Source of the DNA: Exiguobacterium flavidum
GTDB lineage: Bacteria; Bacillota; Bacilli; Exiguobacteriales; Exiguobacteriaceae
Assembly (NCBI RefSeq): GCF_003344535.1
Contig: NZ_QPKS01000011.1
Coordinates: 39,499-103,498, forward strand
Direction of reading: 5' to 3'
DNA: 64,000 nucleotides
Below, piece by piece: positions 16,682 to 26,126 of this stretch (its first letter is position 1; every line of letters begins with the position of its first letter). The position numbers and the translations under genes were made by a program. The notes beneath the pieces are model-generated. The model was given only the letters and a program-made list of their open reading frames with translations. It ran no database searches and was not told the origin of the DNA.

Positions 16682-17296
16682 TTACTGATGTTCGCCGGCC
16701 GACTGTGCGAGCGGATTCGGCTTGCCCGGCACCTCGTGGCAGTGGCGGCAGCGCGGTTCGTACGACTCCGATGCACCGACGAGGATGATCGGATCGGTGT
16801 AGGTGGCAGGCTTGCCGTCGATCAGGCGCTGCGTCCGGGACGCCGGATCACCGCACGACAGACAGATTGCCTGCAGCTTCGTCACGAACTCCGCACGCGC
16901 GAGCAGCTCCGGCATCTTGCCGAACGGCTCCGCCCGGAAGTCCTGGTCGAGCCCTGCGCAGATGACGCGCTTCCCGTCCTTCGCGAGCGCTTCGATCACA
17001 TTGATGATTTCGTCGTCGAAGAACTGGACCTCGTCGATCGCGACGACCTGTGTCTCTTCCTGTACGGCTTCGTATAATGCCCGGCTCGACGTCATCGGGA
17101 TCGCCGTCACCGAGTTGCCGACGTGCGAGACGACATGCTCCTCATGGTACCGGTCGTCGATCGCCGGCTTGAACACCTGGACGGGAAGCTTCCCGTACTG
17201 CGCCCGGCGCACGCGGCGGATCAGCTCCTCCGACTTCCCGGAGAACATGCTGCCGCAAATCACTTCAATCCAGCCATACTGGTTTATCACATGCAT
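16682..17296 (-). CDS. tdk: Thymidine kinase
   Basis: Cytoplasmic salvage enzyme of about 204 residues that phosphorylates thymidine with ATP. P-loop [17 protein letters not shown] near the N-terminus, [13 protein letters not shown] (Walker B-like) in the middle, and two zinc-binding CxxC pairs (CLSCGDP and CRHCHE) near the C-terminus identify type II TK. The ATG at 17296 gives MHVINQYGW, matching Bacillus Tdk; the ribosome site is weak and upstream GTG or TTG starts are possible. In Bacillus tdk also lies next to rpmE and rho. Confidence 0.94.
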   Translation of the reverse strand: MHVINQYGWIEVICGSMFSGKSEELIRRVRRAQYGKLPVQVFKPAIDDRYHEEHVVSHVGNSVTAIPMTSSRALYEAVQEETQVVAIDEVQFFDDEIINVIEALAKDGKRVICAGLDQDFRAEPFGKMPELLARAEFVTKLQAICLSCGDPASRTQRLIDGKPATYTDPIILVGASESYEPRCRHCHEVPGKPNPLAQSAGEHQ

Positions 17297-17519
17297 CAAT
17301 GCACACACCGCCCTCTTCAATAGTCACGTACACGAGTATAGCCCGAAAAGAACTTCAGATAAAGTATTGACTTGCCAAGCGAATTGACGTTCGCCTTCTG
17401 AGCCGTTCCGGCAGGCGATTTTTGAAGACTTCAGGAATTTTTCGTTCCTCCCCTTTCACCTGTAAGACATTTCCTGTAGGGTTATAAGAAGAGAAACAAG
17501 GACGGAAGGAGGACGGCTC

Positions 17520-18161
17520 ATGCAGCACGCCATCATGGAGATCATTCATCAGTTCGGGGCATTCGGTCTCGGACTCCTGCTCGCGGGCGGTATCATCGGG
17601 CTCCCCGTCCCGGACGAGACGTTGCTCGTCCTGTCCGGCTATTCGATGGACCGCGGTCACATGCCGATCGTCGGGACTGTCCTCGCCGCCTACCTCGGCA
17701 GTTACTTCGGCGTCACCGTCAGCTACCTGCTCGGTGCGAAGGTCGGCATGCCGCTGCTCCACCGTGCCGCACCGAAACTGCGGATTCCTGAAAAGCGGAT
17801 CATCCAGGCCGAGGCCGGCTTCAACCGGTACGGCAAGGTCGTCCTCCTGATCGGCTACTACATCCCTGGCCTCCGCCAGTTGAGCGCCTTCTTCGCCGGC
17901 GTCTCACAGATGCCGCTCCGTACGTTCGCGCTCTACGCCTACGGCGGCGCGACGATCTGGGTCAGCCTCTTCCTCGGAGCCGGCTATTTCCTCGGACGCC
18001 ATTTCTCGATCGAGGAAATGATCGAGTCGTTCCTCGGCAATCCGCGCCTGTTCGAAGACGTGACGAGCATCACGGCCGGTATCCTGCTCATCCTCGTCCT
18101 GCGCACCTACTGGGCGAACCGCCAAGTCCCGGACACACAAAAAGACAGCCTGCCCTTCTGA
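17520..18161 (+). CDS. DedA/VTT-family membrane protein
   Basis: Integral membrane protein of 213 residues of the DedA (SNARE-associated/VTT) family, thought to act in lipid scrambling and envelope homeostasis. Visible family features are E/D in LPVPDETLLVLSG, the GSYFGVTVSYLLG region, and the conserved G-x-x-x-R pair in NRYGKVVLLIGYYIPGLRQLSAFFAG. Five to six helices are predicted. It is a single gene; a possible weak promoter with TATAAG near 17483-17488 lies upstream. The stop is inside the shared terminator. Confidence 0.88.
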   Translation: MQHAIMEIIHQFGAFGLGLLLAGGIIGLPVPDETLLVLSGYSMDRGHMPIVGTVLAAYLGSYFGVTVSYLLGAKVGMPLLHRAAPKLRIPEKRIIQAEAGFNRYGKVVLLIGYYIPGLRQLSAFFAGVSQMPLRTFALYAYGGATIWVSLFLGAGYFLGRHFSIEEMIESFLGNPRLFEDVTSITAGILLILVLRTYWANRQVPDTQKDSLPF

Positions 18162-18186
18162 TGAAGGACGAGCTGTCTTTTTTCGT
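18139..18186. terminator. Bidirectional terminator
   Basis: AAAGACAGC / GCTGTCTTT arms followed by a T-run, between dedA and rpmE2; its left arm overlaps the last dedA codons. Confidence 0.8.
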
Positions 18187-18195
18187 TCGCAAGGA

Positions 18196-18441
18196 TTACT
18201 TGCGGCCGTATTTCTTGTTGAAGCGATCGACACGACCGTCTGCTGCGTTGAACTTTTGACGACCTGTGTAGAATGGGTGCGAGTCCGAAGACACATCCAC
18301 GCGGATGAGCGGGTACTCGTTACCATCTTCCCAAGTGATCGTCTCGTTCGACGAACGTGTAGAACCAGACAAGAATTTGTACTCAGTAGTAGAGTCCATA
18401 AATACGACTTTGTTGTATTTTGGGTGAATTCCTTGTTTCAT
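18196..18441 (-). CDS. rpmE2: Ribosomal protein L31 type B (zinc-independent)
   Basis: Large-subunit protein of 81 residues. It starts MKQGIHPKY and ends RFNKKYGRK, and has the type B insert and no Cys at all, so it cannot bind zinc as RpmE does. In B. subtilis the gene next to rho is the zinc-binding rpmE, while the type B form (YtjA) is elsewhere under Zur. Here the type B form occupies the rho-adjacent site. It has its own promoter. Confidence 0.95.
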   Translation of the reverse strand: MKQGIHPKYNKVVFMDSTTEYKFLSGSTRSSNETITWEDGNEYPLIRVDVSSDSHPFYTGRQKFNAADGRVDRFNKKYGRK

Positions 18442-18500
18442 GGTTGTTTTCTCTCCTTCCGCCCTGGTCCATTTGCTGAGCCAGAGTAAGTTACCTTCCT

Positions 18501-18529
18501 ATACTAAACTAAATTTCGAGGACTCGCAA
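18501..18529 (-). promoter_or_regulatory. Candidate promoter of rpmE2
   Basis: TTGCGA (18529-18524), 17-base spacer, TAGTAT (18506-18501) on the minus strand. No Zur box was recognised. Confidence 0.6.
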
Positions 18530-18537
18530 CAGCTTTT

Positions 18538-19893
18538 TTATACGTCCGTATCCGTTTTTTGGACACGCGGACGGGCAGGTGCGCGACGGGTTGATTTCTT
18601 CTTATCATTCTCGAGTTCCGCGAAGAATTCCTCGTTCGTTTTCGTGTCACGGATGCGGCGGAGGAAGCTGTCGACAAAGTCCGATGATTCGTTCATCGTC
18701 CGGCGAATCGTCCACAAGGCATCGAGCTGATCCTTCGGCAGGAGAAGCTCTTCCTTGCGTGTTCCCGATTTCCGGATGTCGATGGCAGGGAAGATGCGGC
18801 GTTCCGCGAGCTTCCGGTCGAGGTGAAGCTCCATGTTCCCTGTCCCTTTGAACTCCTCATAGATGACGTCGTCCATCCGCGACCCCGTCTCGACGAGCGC
18901 CGTCGCGAGGATCGTCAGCGAACCCCCGAACTCGATGTTGCGGGCCGCCCCGAAGAAGCGTTTCGGTTTATGGAAGGCGGCCGGGTCGATCCCCCCTGAG
19001 AGCGTCCGGCCGCTCTGCGGAACGGTCAGGTTGTAGGCACGTGTCAGACGTGTGATCGAGTCCATCAGGATGATGACGTCCTTCTTGTGCTCGACGAGGC
19101 GCATCGCGCGCTCGAGCACGAGTTCCGAGATCCGGACATGGTTGTCCGGCGTCTCGTCGAACGTCGAGCTGACGACGTCCGCTCCAGGCACGGACCGTTC
19201 GATGTCCGTCACCTCTTCCGGACGTTCGTCGATCAGGAGGATGATCAGCTCGGCATCCGGATGGTTCGTCTGGATCGAGTTCGCGATCTCCTTCAATAGA
19301 GATGTCTTACCGGCCTTCGGCGGCGCGACGATCAATCCCCGCTGTCCGAAGCCGACCGGTGCGATCATGTCCATCACGCGGACGGACAGATGGCGCGGCT
19401 CCGTCTCGAGCTTCATCATCCGGTCAGGATAGATCGGTGTCAGGGCCGGGAAGAAGAGGCGGTTGCGGGCCGTGTCCGGCGCCTCGCCGTTGACGGCCTC
19501 GACGCTGAGCAGACCTTGGAACCGTTCGTTCTCCTTCGGCGGACGGACCTTTCCCGTCACCTTGTCGCCATTGCGAAGGTTGAAGCGGCGAATCTGTGAG
19601 GCTGCGATGTAGATGTCCTCGGACGACTGCGAGTAGTTGATCGGACGAAGGAAGCCGAAGCCACCCTCGTTCTGGGACTGCGGGTTGCCCGGGATGACCT
19701 CGAGGATTCCTTCAAGGAAATAGAGGCCTGTCGATTCCGCCTGTGCCTTCAGGATGCGGAACATGAGCTCCCGCTTGCGCGCCTCGCGGTATTGCGGAAC
19801 GTCCTTCGCTTTCGCGATTTCGTATAGTTCTTTCAGCGTCATCTCGCTGAGCGAGCTGAGCGTATATGATTTTTCATTCTTTTCGGTTGGCAT
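18538..19893 (-). CDS. rho: Transcription termination factor Rho
   Basis: Hexameric RNA helicase of about 451 residues. N-terminal helix bundle (MTLKELYEIAKAKDVPQY), RNA-binding cold-shock-like domain (GFGFLRPINYSQSSEDIYI), ATPase Walker A APPKAGKTSLLKE, Walker B LIILLIDERPEEVTD, and Q-loop/R-loop segments FDETPDNH and TGNMELHLDR. The start MPTEKNEK has AAGGTG eight bases upstream; a Met two codons earlier would sit too close. Gene order rpmE2-rho-glpX is as in Bacillus apart from one inserted gene. Confidence 0.96.
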   Translation of the reverse strand: MPTEKNEKSYTLSSLSEMTLKELYEIAKAKDVPQYREARKRELMFRILKAQAESTGLYFLEGILEVIPGNPQSQNEGGFGFLRPINYSQSSEDIYIAASQIRRFNLRNGDKVTGKVRPPKENERFQGLLSVEAVNGEAPDTARNRLFFPALTPIYPDRMMKLETEPRHLSVRVMDMIAPVGFGQRGLIVAPPKAGKTSLLKEIANSIQTNHPDAELIILLIDERPEEVTDIERSVPGADVVSSTFDETPDNHVRISELVLERAMRLVEHKKDVIILMDSITRLTRAYNLTVPQSGRTLSGGIDPAAFHKPKRFFGAARNIEFGGSLTILATALVETGSRMDDVIYEEFKGTGNMELHLDRKLAERRIFPAIDIRKSGTRKEELLLPKDQLDALWTIRRTMNESSDFVDSFLRRIRDTKTNEEFFAELENDKKKSTRRAPARPRVQKTDTDV

Positions 19894-20237
19894 GGTCATT
19901 TCACCTTATTCTTTCGAAAGTCGATTTCAGAAAAATTACCCCAATTCGTATCGCGGGAATCACTTTTCTAAAAGGTAGCACAAAAAGACGTGTTCCTGCG
20001 TATATGATGAAGGAATTTTCTCACTGTAACAATAGCGCTCTTTATTTCAGTTGTATTACACGGGTAGGGGTTTTTGTATCAGAACTGAAAAACGTTTTGA
20101 AGTGGCGGCGTGATAAGATAATCGTGCAGGAAAAAATTCTGCGGCAAGAATTGATGAGGTATTGGAAAAGTAGTCAACAATAGTTTCGCATATAAAACGA
20201 CTAAAATATATAACGAATTCTCAGGAGGAAAACATAC
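19894..20237. other. AT-rich intergenic region between rho and the NlpC/P60 gene
   Basis: About 340 bases between divergent genes. It is poorer in GC than its surroundings and holds no convincing gene. TATAAA (near 20192) and TATATA (near 20208) are possible -10 boxes for the downstream cell-wall hydrolase, but I see no convincing -35 or terminator. Confidence 0.4.
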
Positions 20238-20921
20238 ATGAAACGTTTCATCACAACGGTTGCGATGTCGGCATTGGTAGTTTCAGGATTTGCTGCTACG
20301 GGTACAGGTAAGGTTGAAGCTGCTTCGGTAACGAAAGTCAAGGTGACAGACAACGGGCTTCGTGTACGTACAGCTCCTTCAACTAACGCAAGCATCGTCG
20401 GTAAAGTAAACGCCGGCCAAACTTACACTTATAAAGGCAAGTCAGGTTCTTGGACGAAGATCTCGTACAAAGGAAAGACTCGTTACGTCTCTTCTTCTTA
20501 CGTCAAGACATACAAAACTTCGACAGCGACGAAAGCATACACTACTTCAGGCACATCGGGCAAACGCGCGAACATCCTCAAGGAAGCTGCGAAGCACAAA
20601 GGGACTCCATACGTATGGGGCGGAACGACGACTCGCGGATTCGACTGCTCTGGCTACACGAGCTACGTCTACAAAAAAGCAGCAGGCAAGACACTCCCGC
20701 GTACATCGAGCGCACAGTACTCTTCAGCTAAGAAAGTCAGCGTCTCGAAAGTCCAACAAGGAGATCTCGTCTTCTTCTCACACGGCAGCGGCATCCAGCA
20801 CGTCGGAATCGCGACAAGCAAGTCGAGCATGATCAACTCGGAAACGGGCGGCGTCAAGTACTCTAGCTTCAAATCAGGATACTGGGGCTCGCGTCTCGTC
20901 GGCGCAGGTTCATACCTTTAA
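20238..20921 (+). CDS. Secreted SH3b-NlpC/P60 peptidoglycan endopeptidase
   Basis: Cell-wall hydrolase of 227 residues with a Sec signal peptide (about 1-29, cleavage near VEAAS), one bacterial SH3 domain (30-92, GLRVRTAPSTNASIVGKV), a Ser/Thr-rich linker and an NlpC/P60 domain (about 108-227). The catalytic Cys is in GFDCSGYTSYVY and the His in IQHVGIA. It would cut stem peptides between D-Glu and the third residue. Codon use is richer in A/T than its neighbours, as for highly expressed secreted proteins. It interrupts the Bacillus rho-glpX gene order. Confidence 0.93.
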   Translation: MKRFITTVAMSALVVSGFAATGTGKVEAASVTKVKVTDNGLRVRTAPSTNASIVGKVNAGQTYTYKGKSGSWTKISYKGKTRYVSSSYVKTYKTSTATKAYTTSGTSGKRANILKEAAKHKGTPYVWGGTTTRGFDCSGYTSYVYKKAAGKTLPRTSSAQYSSAKKVSVSKVQQGDLVFFSHGSGIQHVGIATSKSSMINSETGGVKYSSFKSGYWGSRLVGAGSYL

Positions 20922-20931
20922 TAGTTGATTC

Positions 20932-20965
20932 AAGCGGTAGGGCATCGGCCTTACCGCTTTTTTCT
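20932..20965 (+). terminator. Terminator of the NlpC/P60 gene
   Basis: AGCGGTA / TACCGCT arms with a long T-run. Confidence 0.9.
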
Positions 20966-20978
20966 TTCTCCAGGAGAA

Positions 20979-21024
20979 CAAAAAAACACGCGCTCAGCTC
21001 CTCTCGAGGCAGGCTGAGCGCGTT
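20979..21024 (-). terminator. Terminator of glpX
   Basis: ACGCGCTCAGC / GCTGAGCGCGT perfect arms followed on the minus strand by a long T-run. Confidence 0.92.
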
Positions 21025-21028
21025 TCTC

Positions 21029-21994
21029 TTATTTGATGACGAGTTTCGGCTTCTTCTTGAACGAGTGGATACCCTCGACGAAGCGGACGGTCCCTGATTT
21101 CGCCCGCATGACGACCGAATGCGTCTGACCGCCTTGCGCCGTGAACTGCACGCCTTTCATCAGCTCGCTGTCCGTCACGCCTGTCGCTGCGAAGATGCAA
21201 TCGTCCCCTGTGACGAGATCATCCATCATGAGGATCTTCGACGGATCCGCGATGCCCATCTTCTTGCAACGTGCCACTTCCGCCTCGTCCGCCGGGAGGA
21301 GCCGTCCCTGCAGCTCGCCGCCGAGACATTTCAAAGCGACCGCTGCGAGCACGCCTTCCGGTGCGCCGCCTGATCCGAGCAGGATGTCGATCCCTGTATG
21401 CGGGAAAGCCGTGTTGATCGCTGCCGCGACGTCTCCGTCACCGATCAAACGGATACGTGCCCCTGTCGCACGGATGCGTTTGATCGTCTCCTCATGCCGT
21501 TCCCGGTCGAGGATCGTGACGACGACGTCCTCGATCTCCTTGTTCTTCGCCTTCGCGACCGCCGCGATGTTCTCTTCGATCGTCGCGTCGAGGCTGATGT
21601 GCCCTGCCGCTTCCGGTCCTACAGCGATCTTGTCCATGTACATGTCCGGAGCGTGCAACAAATCGCCCGCATCCGCGACGGCGAGGACGGCCAGCGCGCC
21701 CCATGTCCCTTTCGCGACGATGTTCGTGCCTTCAAGCGGGTCGACCGCGACGTCGAGACGCGGCCCGTATCCGTTACCGAGCTTCTCTCCGATATAGAGC
21801 ATCGGCGCCTCGTCCATCTCGCCTTCCCCGATCACGACCGTCCCTTTCATCGGAATCGTGTCGAAGACGTCGCGCATCGCGCTCGTCGCGGCATCATCCG
21901 CCTCATTCTTCAAGCCTTTCCCCATCCAGCGGGCAGACGCAAGCGCCGCCGCCTCCGTCACCCGTACGAGTTCCATTGATAAACTTCTTTCCAT
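21029..21994 (-). CDS. glpX: Class II fructose-1,6-bisphosphatase
   Basis: Gluconeogenic enzyme of 321 residues that hydrolyses fructose 1,6-bisphosphate; cytoplasmic, metal-dependent. GlpX-type motifs are [17 protein letters not shown] (metal site), [13 protein letters not shown] and [12 protein letters not shown]. The start [19 protein letters not shown] is diagnostic and is preceded by AGGGG; the open frame extends upstream without support. It is downstream of murA2 by 37 bases and probably co-transcribed with it. Confidence 0.96.
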   Translation of the reverse strand: MERSLSMELVRVTEAAALASARWMGKGLKNEADDAATSAMRDVFDTIPMKGTVVIGEGEMDEAPMLYIGEKLGNGYGPRLDVAVDPLEGTNIVAKGTWGALAVLAVADAGDLLHAPDMYMDKIAVGPEAAGHISLDATIEENIAAVAKAKNKEIEDVVVTILDRERHEETIKRIRATGARIRLIGDGDVAAAINTAFPHTGIDILLGSGGAPEGVLAAVALKCLGGELQGRLLPADEAEVARCKKMGIADPSKILMMDDLVTGDDCIFAATGVTDSELMKGVQFTAQGGQTHSVVMRAKSGTVRFVEGIHSFKKKPKLVIK

Positions 21995-22031
21995 GTGCAA
22001 AGTCCCCTCTCTTTTTCTAAGTGAAACTTGA

Positions 22032-23279
22032 TCAGACCGTCTCTCTCCAGACGAGGGCACCGATCCCTTTCAGCTTCTCGTCGAACCGCTCGTAGCTCTT
22101 GTCGAGCACTTCCGCGTTCAAAAGTGACGTCTCGCCTGACGCGAGCATCCCGGCGAGCACGAGCGCAGCCGCGCCGCGCGGGTCCTTCGCCTCGATTTCC
22201 GTACCGAGAAGCTTTTCACCGCCCCGGATGATGATCGACGCATCTTCGTGCGTGATACGGGCATTCATCCGCCGCATCTCCTGGACGTGCCGGAAGCGCT
22301 GCGGATAGAGCTTGTCGACGACGACGCTCGCGCCTTTAGGCAAGAGGAGCGCAGCCGATATGACCGGTTGAAGGTCGCTTGGGAATCCGCCGTAATGGAA
22401 CACGCGGATGTCGATCGGCCGTTTCTCGCCCGTTTCGACAGTCACGCTCTCATCCCCGATCTCGAACTTCGCGCCGAAGCGCTCGAGCTTCTGGATGATG
22501 CTTTCAAGATGGAGCGGGATGACGTTCTCGACCGTCACCTTGCCGAGGCAGGCGCCCATCGCGAGGAACGTCCCCGCCTCCATCCGGTCCGGTATGAGCG
22601 TATGGCGGCATCCGACGAGATGCGGTGTCCCTTTGATCCGGATCTCGTCCGTGCCGGCCCCTTTGACGTTCGCCCCCATGTTCGCGAGCATCGTGCTGAC
22701 GTCGACGACTTCCGGGTCGCACGCCGCGTTCTCGATCACGGTCGTCCCTTCCGCCATGACAGCAACGAGGAGCGCTGAGATCGTCGCACCGAATGAAGGA
22801 AGATCGAGATAGACCCGGTTCCCCTTCAATTCTTCCGCCCGGAGATAGTAGACGCCCTGTTCGTTTCGCATCGAGACGCCGAGGCGCTCGAGTGCCTTGA
22901 TGTGCAAATCCAGCGGTCGAGGACCGATGGCATAGCCACCGGGCAGACCGACGACGCCCTGCTTGAAACGCGCCGCAAGCACGCTCATCAGGTAGACGGA
23001 CCCGCGCAGCTTACGCGTCTCCATCCCTGTCAGCGGCATCGGCTCGACGTTACTTGGGTCGATCGTCACCATATCGCCTTGACGCGTCACTTTCGCTCCG
23101 AGTGCTTCGATGATCTCAATCATCGTCGCGACATCGAGAATGTCAGGCACGCCTTCGAGAACGACCGTCTCGTCGGTGAGGAGCGCTGCTGCGAGACACG
23201 GAATCGCGCTCTGCTTCGATCCGCTGATCGATACGGTTCCTTCTAGGCGCTGTTGTCCTACGATATGCAAAATGTCCAC
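22032..23279 (-). CDS. murA2: MurA-family paralogue with altered active site
   Basis: Protein of 415 residues with the EPSP-synthase fold of UDP-GlcNAc enolpyruvyl transferase, in the Bacillus murZ position between glpX and tal. K22, R121 (E. coli R120) and the Asp of FPSDLQPV (E. coli D305) are kept. However, the catalytic Cys is replaced by Tyr116 in [11 protein letters not shown], the canonical Asn23 of SGAKN is Gln23 in SGSKQ, and R397 of DRGYE is Lys in DKSYE. It may have low or altered activity or another job; it would be expected to resist fosfomycin, which binds the Cys. The start is GTG. Confidence 0.9.
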   Translation of the reverse strand: MDILHIVGQQRLEGTVSISGSKQSAIPCLAAALLTDETVVLEGVPDILDVATMIEIIEALGAKVTRQGDMVTIDPSNVEPMPLTGMETRKLRGSVYLMSVLAARFKQGVVGLPGGYAIGPRPLDLHIKALERLGVSMRNEQGVYYLRAEELKGNRVYLDLPSFGATISALLVAVMAEGTTVIENAACDPEVVDVSTMLANMGANVKGAGTDEIRIKGTPHLVGCRHTLIPDRMEAGTFLAMGACLGKVTVENVIPLHLESIIQKLERFGAKFEIGDESVTVETGEKRPIDIRVFHYGGFPSDLQPVISAALLLPKGASVVVDKLYPQRFRHVQEMRRMNARITHEDASIIIRGGEKLLGTEIEAKDPRGAAALVLAGMLASGETSLLNAEVLDKSYERFDEKLKGIGALVWRETV

Positions 23280-23307
23280 GTTTCCATCAACCTTTCCTGT
23301 CTGTCGA

Positions 23308-23955
23308 TTATTGCTGTGCCTTCTCCCAGTCGGCGAGGAACTTTTCGATCCCTTGCGTCGTGAGCGGATGATGTGTCAAAGATTCGATGACGTTGAACGG
23401 AATCGTGGCGATGTCCGCACCGGCCAGCGCCGCGTTCGTGACGTGGACCGGATTACGGACGGATGCCGCGATGATCTGCGTCGGGATATCATGGATCATG
23501 AAGATCTGGGCGATCGTCTCGACGAGTCCCATCCCGTCCTGCCCGATGTCATCTAGACGTCCGAGGAACGGCGATACATATGTCGCCCCTGCCCGTGCCG
23601 CGAGGAGTGCCTGGTTCGGGTTGAAGATGAGCGTGACGTTCGTCGTGATCCCTTCCGCCGAGAGTGCAGCGACCGCCTCGAGTCCTGCCGGCGTCATCGG
23701 TACCTTTACCGTGATGTTCGGTGCGATCTTCGAAAGTTCCTTCCCTTCCTTGATCATCCCTTCCGCATCGAGCGCGATGACTTCCGCACTGACGGAGATA
23801 TCCCCGACGATGTCGCAAATCTCTCGCAGACGTGTATGGAAGTCGACGCCTTCCTTCGCGACGAGCGACGGGTTCGTCGTCACGCCGTCAAGGATCCCCA
23901 TGGCGTGTGCTTTCTTGATGTCCTCTACGTTTGCTGTGTCGATGAAGAATTTCAT
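23308..23955 (-). CDS. tal: Fructose-6-phosphate aldolase / transaldolase-like
   Basis: Short transaldolase-fold enzyme of 215 residues (FSA/TalC group). N-terminal [36 protein letters not shown], Schiff-base Lys in [15 protein letters not shown], and [17 protein letters not shown] identify it. In Bacillus the same position holds ywjH. It may act as transaldolase in the pentose phosphate pathway; aldolase versus transferase cannot be told from the sequence alone. Confidence 0.93.
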   Translation of the reverse strand: MKFFIDTANVEDIKKAHAMGILDGVTTNPSLVAKEGVDFHTRLREICDIVGDISVSAEVIALDAEGMIKEGKELSKIAPNITVKVPMTPAGLEAVAALSAEGITTNVTLIFNPNQALLAARAGATYVSPFLGRLDDIGQDGMGLVETIAQIFMIHDIPTQIIAASVRNPVHVTNAALAGADIATIPFNVIESLTHHPLTTQGIEKFLADWEKAQQ

Positions 23956-24058
23956 AACTGTTCATTACCCCTTTCTCTCCCTGTAATCGCTTACTCTTTC
24001 ATTATAAATTTTTTCAGGTCTAAAACCTAATGATTTCCCGATTTCCCGGCCGTTCGAC

Positions 24059-24096
24059 AAAAAAAGCACGACAGACCGAAGTCCGCCGTGCTTTTG
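24059..24096 (-). terminator. Terminator after fba
   Basis: AAAAGCACG / CGTGCTTTT arms with a seven-base T-run on the minus strand. Confidence 0.92.
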
Positions 24097-24100
24097 AGAA

Positions 24101-24955
24101 TTATGCTTGGTTGTTCGAACCGAACTCACGGATCTTACCGATGACCGTTTGCTTGATCGCGTCGCGACCTGGTTGGATGAACGTGCGTGGGTCGTATGCT
24201 TCTGGTTTCGCAGCAAGCACTTCACGGACGACCTTCGCGAATGCGATCTGGTTTTCCGTGTTGACGTTGATTTTAGATGTACCGAGCGAGATCGCCTTGT
24301 CGATGTCGTGTTTCGGGATTCCAGTACCACCGTGAAGGACGAGTGGAAGGTTCGTCGCGTTGCGGATCTCTTCCATCTCTGTGAAGCCGAGGTTCGGCTC
24401 GCCTTTGTATGGTCCGTGTACAGAACCGAGTGCTGGCGCGAGCGTGTCGATGCCAGTCTCTTTTACGATGCGTACGCAGTCGTCGAGCTTCGCGTACATG
24501 ACATCACCGATGACGTCGTCTTCTTGACCGCCGACAGTACCGACTTCAGCTTCGACCGAGACGCCTTTAGAGTGCGCGTACTCGACGACTGCTTTCGTCG
24601 TTTCGATGTTCTTGTCGATCGGGCTATGTGAATCGTCAATCATAACAGATGTAAAGCCTGCGTCGATCGCTTCTTTACACTTCTCTACGCTCGAACCGTG
24701 GTCGAGGTGGATCGCAACCGGTACAGAGATCTTCATGTCGTGCATGAGACCTTCGACCATTTTGACGACAGTGTAGAATCCGCCCATGTGGCGAGCTGCC
24801 CCTTCAGATACACCAAGGATAACTGGTGACTTCTCTTCTTCTGCGGCACCAAGAATCGCTTGCGTCCACTCGAGGTTGTTGATGTTGAATTGACCAACAG
24901 CATACTTTCCTTCGAGCGCTTTGTTTAACATGTCTGTCATAGATACTAACGGCAT
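24101..24955 (-). CDS. fbaA: Class II fructose-bisphosphate aldolase
   Basis: Glycolytic zinc enzyme of 284 residues. Zn and substrate motifs are [36 protein letters not shown] and [13 protein letters not shown]. The start [14 protein letters not shown] is preceded by GGAGG; an upstream open frame is unsupported. Codon use is markedly A/T-ending compared with neighbouring genes, as expected for an abundant glycolytic protein. Located in the spo0F-tal interval as in Bacillus, with terminator right after. Confidence 0.97.
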   Translation of the reverse strand: MPLVSMTDMLNKALEGKYAVGQFNINNLEWTQAILGAAEEEKSPVILGVSEGAARHMGGFYTVVKMVEGLMHDMKISVPVAIHLDHGSSVEKCKEAIDAGFTSVMIDDSHSPIDKNIETTKAVVEYAHSKGVSVEAEVGTVGGQEDDVIGDVMYAKLDDCVRIVKETGIDTLAPALGSVHGPYKGEPNLGFTEMEEIRNATNLPLVLHGGTGIPKHDIDKAISLGTSKINVNTENQIAFAKVVREVLAAKPEAYDPRTFIQPGRDAIKQTVIGKIREFGSNNQA

Positions 24956-25085
24956 AATGACATCCTCCTGTTCTGATCGCGATATGCACTTCATTGTGCA
25001 ATTTCGCACTCATTATAACACACCATTTCCGCTCCTAGTACAGCATTTCGCTTGTTTCTTGCGATTGTGACGACCAAGTGAATGG

Positions 25086-25460
25086 TTAACCGCTTACATC
25101 CGTGCGGATGCGCACAGCTACTTCTGCCTTCAGTTCGAAGATGTCGAACGGCTTGCCGAAGAATGCGACGACGCCGAGTCTTCTTGCCTCCTCGATCGTC
25201 TCTGCCTCGCCGAGCGCAGTCATCAGGATCGTCGGAATCCTGTTGCCCGTCTTGACGAGATGTTGCAGCACCTCGAGCCCGTTTCGCCCCGGCATGTTCA
25301 TATCCATCAGCAGCAGATCATACTCCTCTGCCGCGAGACGTTCGACCGTCTCATTCCCGTCTGCCGCGATGTCCGTCATGTATCCTTCCTTCCGAAACAT
25401 CTGGGCGAGCAGGTCACGAATTCCTGCCTCATCTTCGGCGATCAGCAGTCTTCCCTTCAT
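25086..25460 (-). CDS. spo0F: Spo0F-like single-domain response regulator
   Basis: Receiver-only protein of 124 residues: acidic pair E9/D10, phospho-acceptor D53 in LLLMDMNMPG, T81 and K103 in FFGKPFD. Position between fbaA and ywjG matches B. subtilis spo0F exactly. In Bacillus, Spo0F relays phosphate to Spo0B and Spo0A in sporulation. The host looks non-sporulating, so this is probably a retained relay used for another response; that is inference. Confidence 0.85.
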   Translation of the reverse strand: MKGRLLIAEDEAGIRDLLAQMFRKEGYMTDIAADGNETVERLAAEEYDLLLMDMNMPGRNGLEVLQHLVKTGNRIPTILMTALGEAETIEEARRLGVVAFFGKPFDIFELKAEVAVRIRTDVSG

Positions 25461-25553
25461 CGAGATCACTCCCTTCTAGTCATTTCCATTCTACATACTT
25501 TTGAAACTTCCGATATACTTGCCTTGAGACGCTCCAAAGAAAGGATGATTCGG

Positions 25554-26063
25554 ATGTTAAAAATTCTCGCTACTCAATTCAATGGTAAATTACAAACACT
25601 GGCAAAACAAGAGGATGAACTGTTCGATGTGGTCCGCCTGCTCGCCCAGGCGCTCGTCGGCGAAGGCAAGGTGTACGTCCATGCCTTCGGTGAGCTCGAG
25701 GGACTCTATCCGATGCTGACCGAGGGACCGGACCAGATGAAGCGCGTGACGAAGGTGAAGGATCACAAGACGCTCCATTCGGTCGACCGCGTCCTCATCT
25801 TCACACCGGACACTGAGCGGAGCGACCTGCATGCCGCGCTCGCCCGCTATGACGCATGGCACACGCCGTATTCGATCGTCACGCTCGGCCCGGTGACGGA
25901 GACGCTCGAACGTTCGATCGCCCCGCTCGCGCTCAAGTTCGAGAAGGGGCTGCTCCCGGCGGAGGACGGCTCGCGCCATGGCTTGCCAAGCCTCGCCTTG
26001 TGCGCCTTCCTGCTGACGCACATCTTGACGCAGCTTCGTGAGATGACCGAGGAATGGGAATGA
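25554..26063 (+). CDS. ywjG: DUF2529 protein (YwjG)
   Basis: Conserved bacillar protein of 169 residues, with SIS-like features in the middle: VYVHAFGELEGLYPMLTEG, RVLIFTPDTERSD and TPYSIVTLGP. No membrane segment or signal. Function is unknown. The ATG at 25554 has AAAGGAT nine bases upstream. It is divergent from spo0F, keeping the Bacillus arrangement, and ends at a strong terminator. Confidence 0.87.
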   Translation: MLKILATQFNGKLQTLAKQEDELFDVVRLLAQALVGEGKVYVHAFGELEGLYPMLTEGPDQMKRVTKVKDHKTLHSVDRVLIFTPDTERSDLHAALARYDAWHTPYSIVTLGPVTETLERSIAPLALKFEKGLLPAEDGSRHGLPSLALCAFLLTHILTQLREMTEEWE

Positions 26064-26064
26064 A

Positions 26065-26102
26065 AAAAGACAGCATGCGGGCGTCCGCGTGCTGTCTTTT
26101 CT
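26065..26102 (+). terminator. Terminator of ywjG
   Basis: AAAAGACAGCATGCGG / CCGCGTGCTGTCTTTT arms with T-rich tail. Confidence 0.9.
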
Positions 26103-26126
26103 CGATTTTCTTCATATTAAGATGAA

